DNA from: Dermanyssus gallinae
Lineage: Eukaryota > Arthropoda > Arachnida > Mesostigmata > Dermanyssidae
Assembly (NCBI GenBank): GCA_003439945.1
Contig: QVRM01005925.1
Location: 1,257,001-1,321,000 of the forward strand
Length of the DNA stretch: 64,000 nucleotides
Reading direction: 5' to 3'
In this document: positions 25,120-35,218 of the stretch, one piece after another
Position numbering within the stretch: the first letter of the stretch is position 1
Layout of the letters: every line of letters starts with the position of its first letter
The notes under the pieces: model-generated
What the model was told of the DNA's origin: nothing
Databases searched by the model: none
What the model saw: only the letters and a program-made list of their open reading frames with translations
Position numbers and translations under genes: made by a program

Positions 25120-26126
25120 TTCTTCGCAATGCCTCGCCAAGAGGTCACCTTGGCCTTTGGGGATGACCTTTAGCAAGCATTCCGACCAGGTTGCTGGACG
25201 GCACTTGTTAAAAAGTACCGTCCAAAAAGATGTTAGAAGAACCGCCGCCTTTATGTGCTCATTCCGGACGAGGTCGGGTCCGAAGGCCTTAGTGATAGTA
25301 GACTCCCGTATTCATCGGATGATTCACACGATAACGGTATAATCCTAGGTGTGCTATCTGTTGTTGTAAATGCGTCGATGAAGTGTTGGCGCAGACGGTC
25401 GGAGGCAAATGGACAACTAGAAAACGTAAAGTTCCTTCCAAGGGCGCAGTGGGGCTCAAACCTGGCCCTTATAATCATACGATTATCACTTTCCTTCGCA
25501 AACAACATTTTCTTGAATTCTATTAGCTGACGGTACAAGCGACGGTGTCTACAACAAAAGTCTCTCATCTCTGGGTGTTCTCGAGAAAGAATGAGAGCTT
25601 GAATAACATAAGCTCTCACACGATAGCAATATGAGTCGAACCACTCAGGTGACCGACTTCCCCTCAGAGTACGCCTATATGTAGAGGAGCGCACCGCTCG
25701 TGTCAGCATGTCGGAGAGCAGACTTGACGACATTTGCAATAAGTGATTGGGATGCCAAGCGCAAACCTCAATGCTAAACTTGTTTTCGTCGATGCATTTT
25801 CCGAGCCCCTGGCGTCTCGGCGTACTAACGCTTTCACCTCTATCTTTAACTTTAATTGTTAAATAAACTGATACATGCTTTTTAGATCCAGTAATTACAA
25901 GGCCAATCACTTGTCCGCCATATTTGATGTCTCCTTCAGGACCTGAGTTAGCGAATATATCGATTGTAGAGGACCCACCCCTCTGTGGATTATCGCCAGG
26001 TCCATCTCCGTCGGAGTAAAACGTTGGCGGCGACGGAGTAGTACATATCCAAAATCCATACCCCTCAGGCGCTTGGCGAATGTCAATTGTACGGGAAGAC
26101 GCAGCAGTGTCAAACCTACAGTTCAC
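25120..26126 (-). pseudogene. LINE fragment: endonuclease end, linker and RT start
   Basis: The 291-codon ORF 26126-25251 begins with the C-terminal half of a LINE endonuclease (PPTFYSDGDG, RGGSSTIDIFANSG, VIGLVITGSKKHVSVYLTI; the usual SDH is changed). It then runs through a linker (SPEWFDSYCYRVRAYVIQA, HRRLYRQLIEFKKMLF, ARFEP). A frameshift near 25270 leads into the RT start (NEHIKAAVLLTSFWTVLFN, then PATWSECLLKVIPKG, to about 25130). The long open frame suggests it is younger than its neighbours. It is cut at both ends: at 26.1 kb by a + strand LINE fragment and at 25.1 kb by the endonuclease of another copy. Confidence 0.7.
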
Positions 26127-26880
26127 GATTACCGTATCGAAGACAAAGGCTCTGAAATTCAGATCCGGGGGACCCCTAAAGAGAAGTGATAGGCTTAGCT
26201 TGGGCGCTGTTTCTGTAAAATTTGTTTCGGAGTTTACCTACCTGGGTGTTAAACTAACGCCAAGCGGCACACCTTTCGAGGTCCAGATATCTCAGCGAAT
26301 GAGTAGCAGCATCGTCGCCATGACCTCAGTCCCGGTTCCATAGGAGCTCTCCGTAAAAACAGCTCTAATGCTGTTTAACCTGAAAGTGGCCTCGGTGGCA
26401 TCACATTAATTTGGAAACACCTATCCGTTCAGCAGCTCAACGCTCTCGACACGGTGAAGGCAACGCTTTTTAAGAGAGTTTTGGGCCTCCCTAGAAACGC
26501 ACAAAACAGGCTAACTTAAAGTCTGTCGATGACCACGCCGTTCATCGAGGACCTGGTAAACCGCTTTCAACTTCCGACCACCGCGTCACTGTGAGAGTTC
26601 CGTAGGCACTTTGAGCAGAAGATGAGACAAGTGCCAGAAGCGTTCTACAAAACACCGGCAATGTTGGACAATATATGGATGGAACCGCTCTTCGAGCAAC
26701 GACACGTTCTCACCCGCTACTCCGTTCATGGGTTCCACCACAAACTGTGCCACCGCACTGGGTTCCATAACCCTTCCGATGAGTGTTGCTGCAAATTTTT
26801 CGGCCTTGTCTGCACCAAATATCATCACGAAACATGTAGGTCAGCGCCAGCTATCTGGGCGTTAGGTCGCTGATATTTTC
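26100..26880 (+). pseudogene. LINE fragment: RT thumb to C-terminal Cys/His module
   Basis: The + strand starts in the RT connection (VSKTKALKFRSGG, then FVSEFTYLGVKLTPSGTP at 26220-26270). It continues in shifted frames (VASVASHLIWKHLSVQQLN, LFKRVLGLPRNAQ). It ends with the Cys/His module (QRHVLTRYSVHGFHHKLC, GFHNPSDECCCKF, KYHHETC) in ORF 26622-26873. Part of the module is degraded (CCCKFFG instead of CCCKLCG). This is the 3' third of a 5'-truncated or inverted element that abuts the - strand fragment at about 26.1 kb; 5' inversion during retrotransposition is one possible origin. Confidence 0.75.
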
Positions 26881-27124
26881 CGGAGATGCATATACAACAT
26901 ATTCTATATATGTCCAAGATTATCGGAAACAAATGCCGTATCCGAGATTTTTTTAACGCTCTGACAACCACATTTTAGACGCTCGTAATGGGCTAAGTTG
27001 CCTGTGGCACGATATCGTCTAAATGCATCTATCGTCATTGCGTTCTCGTACTGGAATTATATAGGCTTTCTCCAGCAGAGATATGTAGCAGCAAAGCAAT
27101 GACAACCACGTCCAACAAATTCAA

Positions 27125-27226
27125 CCAGCACGGCCGGGGCTTGAACAAGCGATGTTTTGCTAACCGTGGTTGCCATGGCAACGCCCCGTTTCGAACGGTG
27201 CGTTAGCCGCCTAAGCCACCGCCGCT
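27125..27226 (-). repeat. tRNA-derived SINE-like sequence
   Basis: The - strand contains a box A-like TGGCTTAGGCGG near 27218-27207 and a box B-like TTGTTCAAGCCCC near 27148-27136. These are spaced about 57 bp apart, as in tRNA promoters with a long variable region. The ends do not pair as a tRNA acceptor stem would, so I call it SINE-like and not a tRNA gene. Confidence 0.35.
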
Positions 27227-27239
27227 ACAAAATTTAATG

Positions 27240-27460
27240 AATTAAACAGATTTAATGAATACGTAATGTAATATAATCAACAATACCGAAAGGTGATGTA
27301 ATAATACCCCATCGTTAAGCCAGGTTTCTGTTATGGAGGCAATGTCGATTTTAAGAGCTATCATATACTTAGTCAGACAGTCTATTGCGCTTTTTTTAAG
27401 AAACGCGCGTTGCAAAGAATGCAGGTAATTTGTTAGTATGTCTTTCATCGTAAAGATTTT
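27240..27460 (-). pseudogene. CR1/jockey-like LINE: endonuclease N-terminus
   Basis: Within ORF 27553-27242 the segment LKKSAIDCLTKYM, LKIDIASITETWLNDG (about 27395-27305) is the first conserved block of a CR1/jockey endonuclease. The catalytic Glu is in the ETWL motif. The frame is lost right after it, and the rest of the domain is absent here. The next endonuclease block in the right order and strand is at 25050-24557, so the intervening 25.1-27.2 kb may be a later insertion into this element. The open frame 27779-27522 just 5' probably belongs to the spacer or ORF1 end and has no known motif. Confidence 0.6.
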
Positions 27461-27877
27461 CCAAACTAGGTTCGTTATTGTCCTTACGTTTGTGCTGGGG
27501 ATGTGACGATTTCCCTGATAGTCATTGAACAGAATGGAAGTCCATGTCGTCACTATCTCTCAGACGACCGGAGAACTCTTTTATTATAGCTCCGGAATTC
27601 CAAATAGACGGTTCGAAGATTTGATCGGGATCGCTGTCCGGTATCTCCACGTAAAACAAACTGTAGTGAGAATATCTAGTTTTGATTTTCTTTACAACAA
27701 CCGGAAATATTCCAGATGACGATAGGTGACGGTGTCGTTCTGTTACCCAAACTGCAGCGTTTTCTCCCGAGATGAACACCCTTTCAGTACAGAGACGAAC
27801 GGACTTGCGCGGTAGGGTCGCTGGTCAGACCGGGCGCCAACGTGCACCACTCGACGCCGTCTGTATTCCATCTTCTT

Positions 27878-28499
27878 CTAGGACTCACTATTTCCGGTTT
27901 TCTGCTTTAGAGTGACACTTGGCGGAGGTCGAACAGTGGGCAGACCAGAGCGAGAACGGCTCCTATTTCGATTTGGAATCAGGGGACGGTTCAGACTGCG
28001 GTCGCGCGATAGGCTTGCAGCACGGTTTCCTTCTGCCTGGTTATTTTGCCTGGACGCTTGCATCTGTTGAGACTGTAGCAATTTGTCAATTTTCTTCTCC
28101 AGGCGGTCTTTCTTCATTCGTAGTTCCGCCGTGTTCTTTGTCATCAGCTGGCTAACAGCTGACTGTAGCGTTTTCATTTGGTTAATGAGATATTTCACAA
28201 GACTGAGCTCATCAGACTCTAAGTCCCTGTTGTCACCTGCGTTGTCGCCTGGCAACGGGGAACTACACTTTGCACATTGAAAACTGTTCTTTATCTCATC
28301 CTTCTTTGCTTCGGCATATGAGTAGGACGTGCACTTGAGGTGCACCCACAACTGACACTTAAACGCATTTCATTTGAGTAGCTCTTCCTTGTGTCAGGTT
28401 GCAATTTGGGCAGGCGGGGTTATTTTTGAGCTTTTGAGAGCTGTTGGAAACCTCAATGTTTTGGTCCGAGTTTTTTTGCTTACGCTTCACCCCTTGCAT
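27878..28499 (-). pseudogene. LINE ORF1 with PHD finger, coiled coil and RS tail
   Basis: The - strand starts at Met 28499 (MQGVKRKQKNSD) and shows the first half of a PHD finger (PACPNCNLTQGRATQMKC). After a one-base frameshift near 28370 it shows the second half (WVHLKCTSYSY, FQCAKCSS). Then come a heptad-like helical part (LVKYLINQMKTLQSAVSQL, LRMKKDRLEKKIDKLL) and an Arg/Ser-rich tail (NRSRSRSGL). This order is known for ORF1 proteins of CR1/jockey-type LINEs, which bind the element RNA. It stands 5' of the endonuclease start at 27.4 kb on the same strand, as expected. Its 5' side meets the 3' end of R2-like copy 1 at 28.86 kb. Confidence 0.75.
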
Positions 28500-29052
28500 G
28501 TTCCTGAATCGGATGGGCGGAAATTGATTCCGAGGTAGACGGCTGTGACCTCGACACCGCGAAAAACAGTCAAGTGTGTCCGGCGGAGTATAGAGTGACG
28601 CAGCTACCTATGAGTCTCCACGGAGAGCGTTCACTACACAAAAGTTGTCACAAAACATTATTGTTTCCGGCTGTTTTGAAGAAAGGCACTGCTCGAGAAG
28701 TACGCGGTTACACGAAGAAGGTCGCGTGCAAGAAAGACCACCCTACAGACACTGCAAACGAAAAAGAATACACTTTTTCGGGAGCAGTGGGAGGGTCTAC
28801 TTGACTGAAAATATTTGATAGGTATGAAATAGAACTAATGGATGAGCATGCGATGATGAATAGAAAATATTGTGATGATTTATTAATCATTTATAATACG
28901 TTTGCACACTCGGCAGTGCTCGCCTTAATAAAAATGGTTGTAAAAAGGTGTCACGTGAAGTTAAGAGTCAGTTGTCCGTGTCCTTGCTTGATGGTAGCCC
29001 CCGCTCTTATGGACCCGGTGCGAGCGGTATATCCTCAAGGTTCCTTGCAAAG

Positions 29053-29640
29053 TTAAAAGGTGAGATCCATAAGATTCCTCTTCGTGACGCCGAGCCCCAA
29101 GAGCGTCCTCGCAGATTCGGAGTCCCATACACCACTCATAGAGATAGTGATGGATCCGAATCTGCGAGGTTTTTGCGGGTCGGGGAGCGCCGCTCTTAGG
29201 AACTCGACGTCATATTTGACGATCTTGTCTTGCCGTGCTTTTGCCAGGTCCCGGTTCGGGCCGCAAACCTCGGCATCTAAAACCCAGACCTCGGTAGGTG
29301 TTGTTATTACGAGGTCGGGCTTTAGACCCGGTTTAAGGGGAGCTATCGTGAGTCTGTTGAGTAAATTAAGGAGTATATCCCTGGTGGAGTCAACTCTGCC
29401 ATTGCTGTCAAAGTCGACTCCAAGATATCTCCATCGATCGCTCATACCTTTAGCTGGCAATTGCCGATCTCCAACGTTAAATTCTGGTACGGTATTGATA
29501 AAACCTTTACCTTCCTTCCTATTAAATAGGTGGGAGATAGTAAAGCTTTTATTAGTATTAATTTCAAGGCCTCGGGATTTCAAAAGTGGGTCCGCAATAT
29601 TAAGAAGCCGTTGGAGAGTGGATTTCGTGGAGGCTAGGAG
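29053..29640 (-). pseudogene. R2-like RT end fused to restriction-like endonuclease (copy 1)
   Basis: The reading frame 29583-29053 joins copy 2 residue 463 (RLTIAPLKP) directly to residue 718 (GLKPDLVITTPTEVWVLDAE) without changing frame, so the RT connection is fused to the PD-(D/E)XK-type endonuclease. The endonuclease catalytic residues of the PD...D pattern are kept. The C-terminus is cut short by the one-base deletion. The fusion has no RT catalytic core and is presumably a chance product. It is still a 176-codon open frame containing an almost complete endonuclease domain. Confidence 0.85.
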
Positions 29641-30480
29641 GATGAGATATAATTAATGAATACCTCCGGATATCCGCGAGTCCGGAGTGACCACAGGACG
29701 GAGTCATGACTCACCATGTCGAACGCCTTACGGAGGTCGATTGAGGCGAGTCTGAGCTCACGTACTGCAGACTTGGCATCGTTAAGGATACCATCCAGAA
29801 CCGCAAGATTCTCGAAGGTACCATTATAGGGGAGAAACGCTCGCTGGATTGGGAGAAGCTTAATAGAGTTCTGGAGGCGTCTAGAGAGAATTTTGTTAAG
29901 CGTTCGTTGTAAGTATGAACTAATAGATAGGGGTCGCAAATCGCTTGGGGATGTGGCATTGTTAATTTTAGGGATGAACGCTAAGCGAGCAGTTTCATGG
30001 GCTGAGGCAATATCGCTAATTAATAGTATGTTAAGAATACAACAGACTACTTCTAACGGGAGTTTACGGAGGGACGAAAGACAAATCCCGTCCAAGCCTA
30101 GTGCTTTAGAAGGTCCGCGGAGAGCTACGTGGGTTTCCTTTAGGGAGATAGGGAGGGAAACCTCAAAGAGATCAGAGTTGGGAGTGTATACGGGGCAAGG
30201 GAGTGGTTCAGGGGGTGGTTGTGTCATCGTGTTGGCCCAGTGTTCTACAACCTCGGTGGCCTGCATGTTGTGTATGGTGTGTTTGCCGTCCAGCACCTCA
30301 TGAGCGCATTTGGATCGGTTTAGGCTAAAAAGTTTTTGAGTGGTTGCGTAGTCTTGACGTCGCTGTTGCCTTTTAGATACTCGCGCTTCAGTGGAAGGTG
30401 TTTCTCTAAAGGCACGACGTCGGACAGTGTGTGTAAAATGTTTGTTCAGAAATTCGTTTAAGGCGATAGTGTGATTCTCA
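29634..30480 (-). pseudogene. R2-like RT fingers and motif A, truncated (copy 1)
   Basis: The ORF 30296-29634 carries LDGICLSSLRKLP, FIPKINNATSPSDLRPLS, the NGTFENLAVLDGIL block and RT motif A (ASIDLRKAFDMV), and stops after VFINYISSS. The sequence matches copy 2 residues 71-285 with a handful of changes. The stop is created by the first internal deletion, whose ends share a short atctc/gat match, consistent with microhomology joining. With motifs B and C gone the RT is inactive. Confidence 0.9.
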
Positions 30481-30940
30481 CCTGAGCAAATTATATTTGA
30501 CAGATGAGTAAGGTGTTTGTGAGGGCTTATATTTTAGATATAATAATATCTTTTTGGGATGGATTATAGGGGCCATCTGATTCAGAGTATCGAGGCCGAC
30601 TAGGCTCAGGAAGCTCAGATCCGTAAAGGTTGGAATCCAGGAGAGACCTTTTTTAAGGAGGTCCTCTACCAGATCCTTATGCGCCTGAGAATTACGTTGG
30701 CCTCTAATCGCCCCAGGTGTGCGTGAGTTAAAATTAGTAGCTAAAAGGTGGTCAATTTCTCTAGGTGTTTCGTTATTATTATCTAATATAAAATCTGCTT
30801 CTAATGTTGCTAAAAGTTCACGGTCTTGTGGGTTCCATCTGGCCTTCTTAGCGGGAGTAACTATGACTCTCTTACCGGCCTTGGTCTGCTGGTGCGCGAC
30901 TTCCGCGCGCTTCGGGGACCTTCACGGGGCCCCCTTGTAA
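30480..30940 (-). pseudogene. R2-like Myb-like region (copy 1)
   Basis: On the - strand at about 30860-30800 lies TPAKKARWNPQDRELLATLE, which resembles the Myb-type tryptophan motif that follows the fingers in R2 proteins and contacts target DNA. The frame continues through NNNETPREIDHLL and HKDLVEDLLKKGLSW to about 30500, and then must shift to enter the RT frame (ICSGENHTIALNEF). This part is missing from copy 2, whose 5' truncation lies just after it at 35182. Confidence 0.6.
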
Positions 30941-31036
30941 GTTAGTCAGACGGTACAACTCCCAATAGTAACACTCCCGTGTTTTAACATCTAACCGGGG
31001 GGCAAGACATACGATAGAAACTGGGTGTCAACGAAT

Positions 31037-31588
31037 TTATATTGTCATCCTGTCGTGGCCCATTCGAGGGCTGCCAAGGATATTGCCAATACGGGGGGAC
31101 CGTTCTGCACGAGGACCCCCGGGCCGGACGGTTAATGCCCCGGGTGACACCCGGTGGTACCGACCGGGACGCCTGCTGCCTTGGCTTAATAGGCAAAATG
31201 AGTGGGAAATGGCCACACGAAAGCAAAGAGCTAAAATGTTCTCATTATATTCGTCCGGATGGGCACGACGACGGTGTAAATTAAGACCTGATATAGAATT
31301 AAAGACCTTTAAGCAAGTACTAGATGGACATTCACAATTTGGCTGGGAGACGCGTGAAGTACTAGGGGGGTTAAAATTATTATTAGAAGCAGCAGTGTCA
31401 TTTTGTGAGGAACTTAAAATCAAATCATTAGTCTGTGATTGGTTAGGAGTTTGGGAGGTGGCACAAACTTCTCGTTGATTGTGAGTCAATCTAATGTGGC
31501 TCGCGAGGCCCGCGCCAGATTTGCATACTCGCCCGCAAGTCTGGCAGCTGAGTCTTCCGGCGGTGTTGCTGCCGTCACGTGATGCCAT
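31037..31588 (-). pseudogene. R2-like N-terminus: two C2H2 zinc fingers (copy 1)
   Basis: From Met 31588 (MASRDGSNTAG) the frame encodes two C2H2 fingers. Finger 1 is at about residues 15-36 (LSCQTCGRVCKSGAGLASH, His six later). Finger 2 is at about 83-111 (CECPSSTCLKVFNS, then LNLHRRRAHP). R2-clade proteins use such fingers to read the target DNA. After about residue 117 (EYNEN) the sequence no longer looks like the family and probably has a frameshift. The frame is open upstream of the Met to about 31670, so the true start could be slightly earlier. In this copy the fingers survive although the enzyme behind them is broken. Confidence 0.75.
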
Positions 31589-31700
31589 CGTTGTCTTGGT
31601 CCACAGTGGTGGTAAGATTTCTTTAAAAGTTTCGTACGCGAACGATGGCGCGATTTTACGCAGATGTTGTTGTTAAAATCGCTAAAATGAAGCGGTCCTT

Positions 31701-32499
31701 AGACCATCATTCTGTTTGTCTCTACCCAGGGAGCACTATGTCATATTTCGTCACGTACTGTATTTATGCAAAATAGCGTCAAAAGTAGAAGTTAAAAATT
31801 GCACATTAATATGTACAATAGTAGTGTCGGTTTAAGATATATATTTGTGGTAATTAGATTGAAGACTAGCATCAGACAGATTAATTGCTGTCTCTTCGAT
31901 TCAGTGGAATTGAAGCATCTATTACAAATATATAGTAGGTATGTAGGTAGTCAATTAAAATATATAGTTGTTTAAAAACACGATATGGCTGCCCATCGTT
32001 GCTTATTGTATTTTCTACGCTGTGTTCGATTTTAGAGTTCAAAACAAAGCGTATCGATACACCACTATATGTATGCACTGTCTGGGTTTTGTAGCCAGTG
32101 CACACACTATACCTATATAGAAGTTAAGATTAGTGAAATATAATTAGGGCCGCTATATTTCACTAAAACAACTATATAGGTAGACTCACCTTACCTAAAT
32201 CTAAAAACCGGCACAATCACTTCCACTTAAAAACGCTAAAATGCACTTCAGACAGGCCTTTGCAATGGTGAACGCACTGCTAACCTATCTAACACAGTGA
32301 CGCGGCGAATTATAACAATTTTGCATCTTTTAAATGCAAAATGGAACTGTTTGACGGTGTTGGATCTCACAGTTCGATCGCACTGGTGGCCACGATGATC
32401 TGTGACAAAACTCCCGTTAAAAAGCCAGATATAACTTGCGATCTAGGCAATTTAAGCGGGAGCTCGCACCAGTGCGACCGTCCGGCTCAACAGCTGAGT

Positions 32500-32503
<4 letters not shown>
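31701..32503. other. spacer between the two R2-like copies
   Basis: AT-rich, with no recognisable gene. It may include some 5' UTR of copy 1 at its left end. The right end runs into the TA tract that abuts the 3' end of copy 2. Confidence 0.5.

Positions 32504-32564
<61 letters not shown>
32504..32564. repeat. (TA)n tract at the 3' junction of R2-like copy 2
   Basis: About 30 TA units abut exactly the 3' terminus of the element (read on the - strand). A second TA run of about 15 units abuts its truncated 5' end (35186-35214). Confidence 0.97.
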
Positions 32565-32568
<4 letters not shown>

Positions 32569-35181
32569 AATATTGTGATGATTTATTAATCATTTACAAT
32601 ACGTTTGCACACTCGGCAGTGCTCGCCTTAATAAAAATGGTAATAAAAAGGTGTCACGTGAAGTTAAGAATCAGTTGTCCGTGTCCTTGCTTGATGGTAG
32701 CCCCCGCTCTTATGGATCCGGTGCGAGCGATATATCCTCAAGGTTCCTTGCAAAGTTAAAACGGTGAGATCCATAAGATTCCTCTTCGTGACGCCGAGCC
32801 CCAAGAGCGTCCTCGCAGATTCGGAGTCCCATACACCACTCATAGAGATAGTGATGGATCCGAATCTGCGAGGTTTTTGCGGGTAGGGGAGCGCCGCTCT
32901 TAGGAACTCGACGTCATATTTGGCGATCTTGTCTTGCCGTGCTTTTGCCAGGTCCCGGTTCGGACCGCAAACCTCGGCATCTAAAACCCAGACCTCGGTA
33001 GGTGTTGTTATTACGAGGTCGGGCTTTAGACCCGGTGCGCCCGGTCGACGGAATACTCGCTCACGAACCACCTCATGACCCCTTTCGCGGAGAAGACGCG
33101 CCACGCGATCACAGACGTCGTCATGTCTCTTTATGGTTTGTTTGTGTGTTATATCGCACATCTGAGCGACATGAGCCAACGTCTCAGGCGCATGACACCC
33201 GTGCCTACAACGTTTGTTGTAGCCCGGGCGTCCCCTGGCCAATCTGGCACGCGTTGGTAGTGCGTTGATCCTGAGCTTTAGTAGGTTTAAATACTCCTTA
33301 CCAGATAGGTAGGGCATACCCTTAATCCAGAAATGTACAAAGGGCGTTTCGTGTGCTTTTTTAAAATGTGCCCCATCGAACGTGTTGTGTAGTTGTTGAG
33401 ACCAGTAATCGGTCTCTTGTGTAGCGGTCTCAATGGAGGTTCCCAAGCGCTCGCAAAGAAGTCTTGTTTTCGCAAGATCTTTTTTAAAGTGCTCGGTGGT
33501 TAGCATCCATTGGACCCCAAGGTGCGTGGAGTGTTGTAGTGCTGTCAGGCGGGAGAGGCGGATTCTGGGAATGAATGTTTGGAGGCAGGGGATGTCCAGA
33601 CCGCCGTGTGCTGTGTGCGTGTACAGGTAGGCGTTCGGCACCGAGTTTTCGAGCTTAAGCCATTTCGACTTAACAACCTTTCTGATCTCTTTATCTAGGT
33701 CACTAAGGAGTGCGTAAGATGGTCTGGGACCGGAGACCAGTTTATATAGGAGACGGGGAATGAGAAAGTCTTTCAAAAATATGAGTCTTTGGTGGGGTTT
33801 AAGGGGAGCTATCGTGAGTCTGTTGAGTAAGTTAAGGAGTATATCCTTGGTGGAGTCAACTCTGCCATTGCTGTCAAAGTCGACTCCAAGATATCTCCAT
33901 CGATCGCTCATACCTTTAGCTGGCAATTGCCGATCTCCAACGTTAAATTCTGATACGGTATTGATAAAACCTTTACCTTCCTTCCTATTAAATAGGTGGG
34001 AGATAGTAAAGCTTTTATTAGTATTAATTTCAAGGCCTCGGGATTTTAAAAGTGGGTCCGCAATATTAAGGAGCCGTTGGAGAGTGGATTTCGTGGAGGC
34101 TAGGAGGATGAGATCATCCGCAAAGGCTAAGCCCATAAGGCGGAAGTCATCAGTAAGTTGGTACCCGATATTAGTTTGGTCTAATTTTGAAAGAATGTCG
34201 TCGAGAACTAGATTAAATAAGAGGGGGGACAGAGGATCTCCCTGCCTAACACCCCTAGTTGGCCGAAATGTGCGACATTCTTGTCCAAATTCTATGAGAG
34301 TTTTAGAAGAGAGGTATAAGCGTTCGATATAGTTAATGAATACCTCCGGGTATCCGCGAGTCCGGAGTGACCACAGGACGGAGTCATGACTCACCATGTC
34401 GAACGCCTTACGGAGGTCGATTGAGGCAAGTCTGAGCTCACGTCCTGCAGACTTGGCATCGTTAAGGATACCATCCAGAACCGCAAGATTCTCGAAGGTA
34501 CCATTATAGGGGAGAAACGCTCGCTGGATTGGGAGAAGCTTAATAGAGTTCTGGAGGCGTCTAGAGAGAATTTTGTTAAGCGTTCGTTGTAAGTATGAAC
34601 TAATAGATAGGGGTCGCAGATCGCTTGGGGATGTGGCATTGTTAATTTTAGGGATGAACGCTAAGCGAGCAGTTTCATGGGCTGAGGCAATATCGCTAAT
34701 TATTAGTATGTTAAGAATACAACAGACTACTTCTAACGGGAGTTTACGGAGGGACGAAAGACAAATCCCGTCCAAGCCTAGTGCTTTAGAAGGTCCGCGG
34801 AGAGCTGCGTGGGTTTCCTTTAGGGAGATAGGGAGGGAAACCTCAAAAAGATCAGAGTTGGGAGTGTATACGGGGCAAGGGAGTGGTTCAGGGGGTGGTT
34901 GTGTCATCGTGTTGGCCCAGTGTTCTACAACTTCGGTGGCCTGCATGTTGTGTATGGTGTGTTTGCCGTCCAGCACCTCATGAGCGCATTTGGATCGGTT
35001 TTGGCTAAAAAGTTTTTGAGTGGTTGCGTAGTCTTGACGTCGCTGTTGCCTTTTAGATACTCGCGCTTCAGTGGAAGGTGTTTCTCTAAAGGCACGACGT
35101 CGGACAGTGTGTGTAAAATGTTTGTTCAGAAATTCGTTTAAGGCGATAGTGTGGTCCTCACCTGAGCAAATTATATTTGAC

Positions 35182-35182
<1 letters not shown>
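32564..35182 (-). mobile_element. R2-clade retrotransposon, copy 2 (5' truncated, ORF intact)
   Basis: The body runs from the shared 3' terminus at 32564 to a 5' truncation at 35182, where similarity to copy 1 stops and TA repeats begin. There is about 100 bp of 3' UTR. The element is flanked on both sides by TA repeats and not by 28S rDNA, the usual site of R2. The TA on both sides could be a target-site duplication within a microsatellite. Confidence 0.93.

Positions 35183-35183
<1 letters not shown>
32664..35183 (-). CDS. R2-like reverse transcriptase / restriction-like endonuclease
   Basis: An 839-codon open frame without a stop. It encodes the enzyme that nicks target DNA and copies the element RNA there (target-primed reverse transcription). 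Residues 120-240 are the RT fingers (PSKALGLDGI, FIPKINNATS). Motif A is at 253-264 (ASIDLRKAFDMV, Asp256), motif B at 310-321 (RGVRQGDPLSPL) and motif C at 353-360 (AFADDLIL) with both Asp. The thumb block is near 428-437 (RWRYLGVDFD). A CCHC zinc knuckle lies at Cys659, Cys663, His671 and Cys676, followed by KRHDDVC as in R2. The endonuclease has Pro721-Asp722 and Asp735 (KPDLVITTPTEVWVLDAE). R2 proteins are usually over 1000 residues; the missing part is the N-terminal finger/Myb region seen in copy 1. The Met at 35183 lies at the truncation edge and is only formal, so there is no evidence of a real start. Confidence 0.93.

Positions 35184-35185
<2 letters not shown>

Positions 35186-35214
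<29 letters not shown>
35186..35214. repeat. (TA)n tract at the 5' junction of R2-like copy 2
   Basis: About 14-15 TA units directly after the truncated 5' end of the element. Confidence 0.95.

Positions 35215-35218
<4 letters not shown>

Larger units (their letters stand above)
28861..31700 (-). mobile_element. R2-clade retrotransposon, copy 1 (5' complete, internally deleted)
   Basis: Nearly identical to copy 2 (32564-35182) where they overlap, including a shared 3' end beginning tagaaaatattgtgatg on the + strand. It reaches further 5' than copy 2 and keeps the N-terminal zinc-finger and Myb-like part, but it has lost two internal blocks. One runs from after INY (copy 2 residue 285) to LILLAS, about 220 bp, removing RT motifs B and C and shifting the frame. 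The other is residues 464-717, about 762 bp, removing the zinc knuckle in frame. A one-base deletion near 29057 gives an early stop (NLMDLTF). No 28S rDNA is seen on either side. Confidence 0.9.

Noticed and set aside
33760..34983. Long + strand ORFs across the R2-like elements (also 29060-29656 and 29893-30303)
   Set aside because: They are antisense shadows of the R2-like coding sequence; they recur in both copies only because the copies are near-identical.
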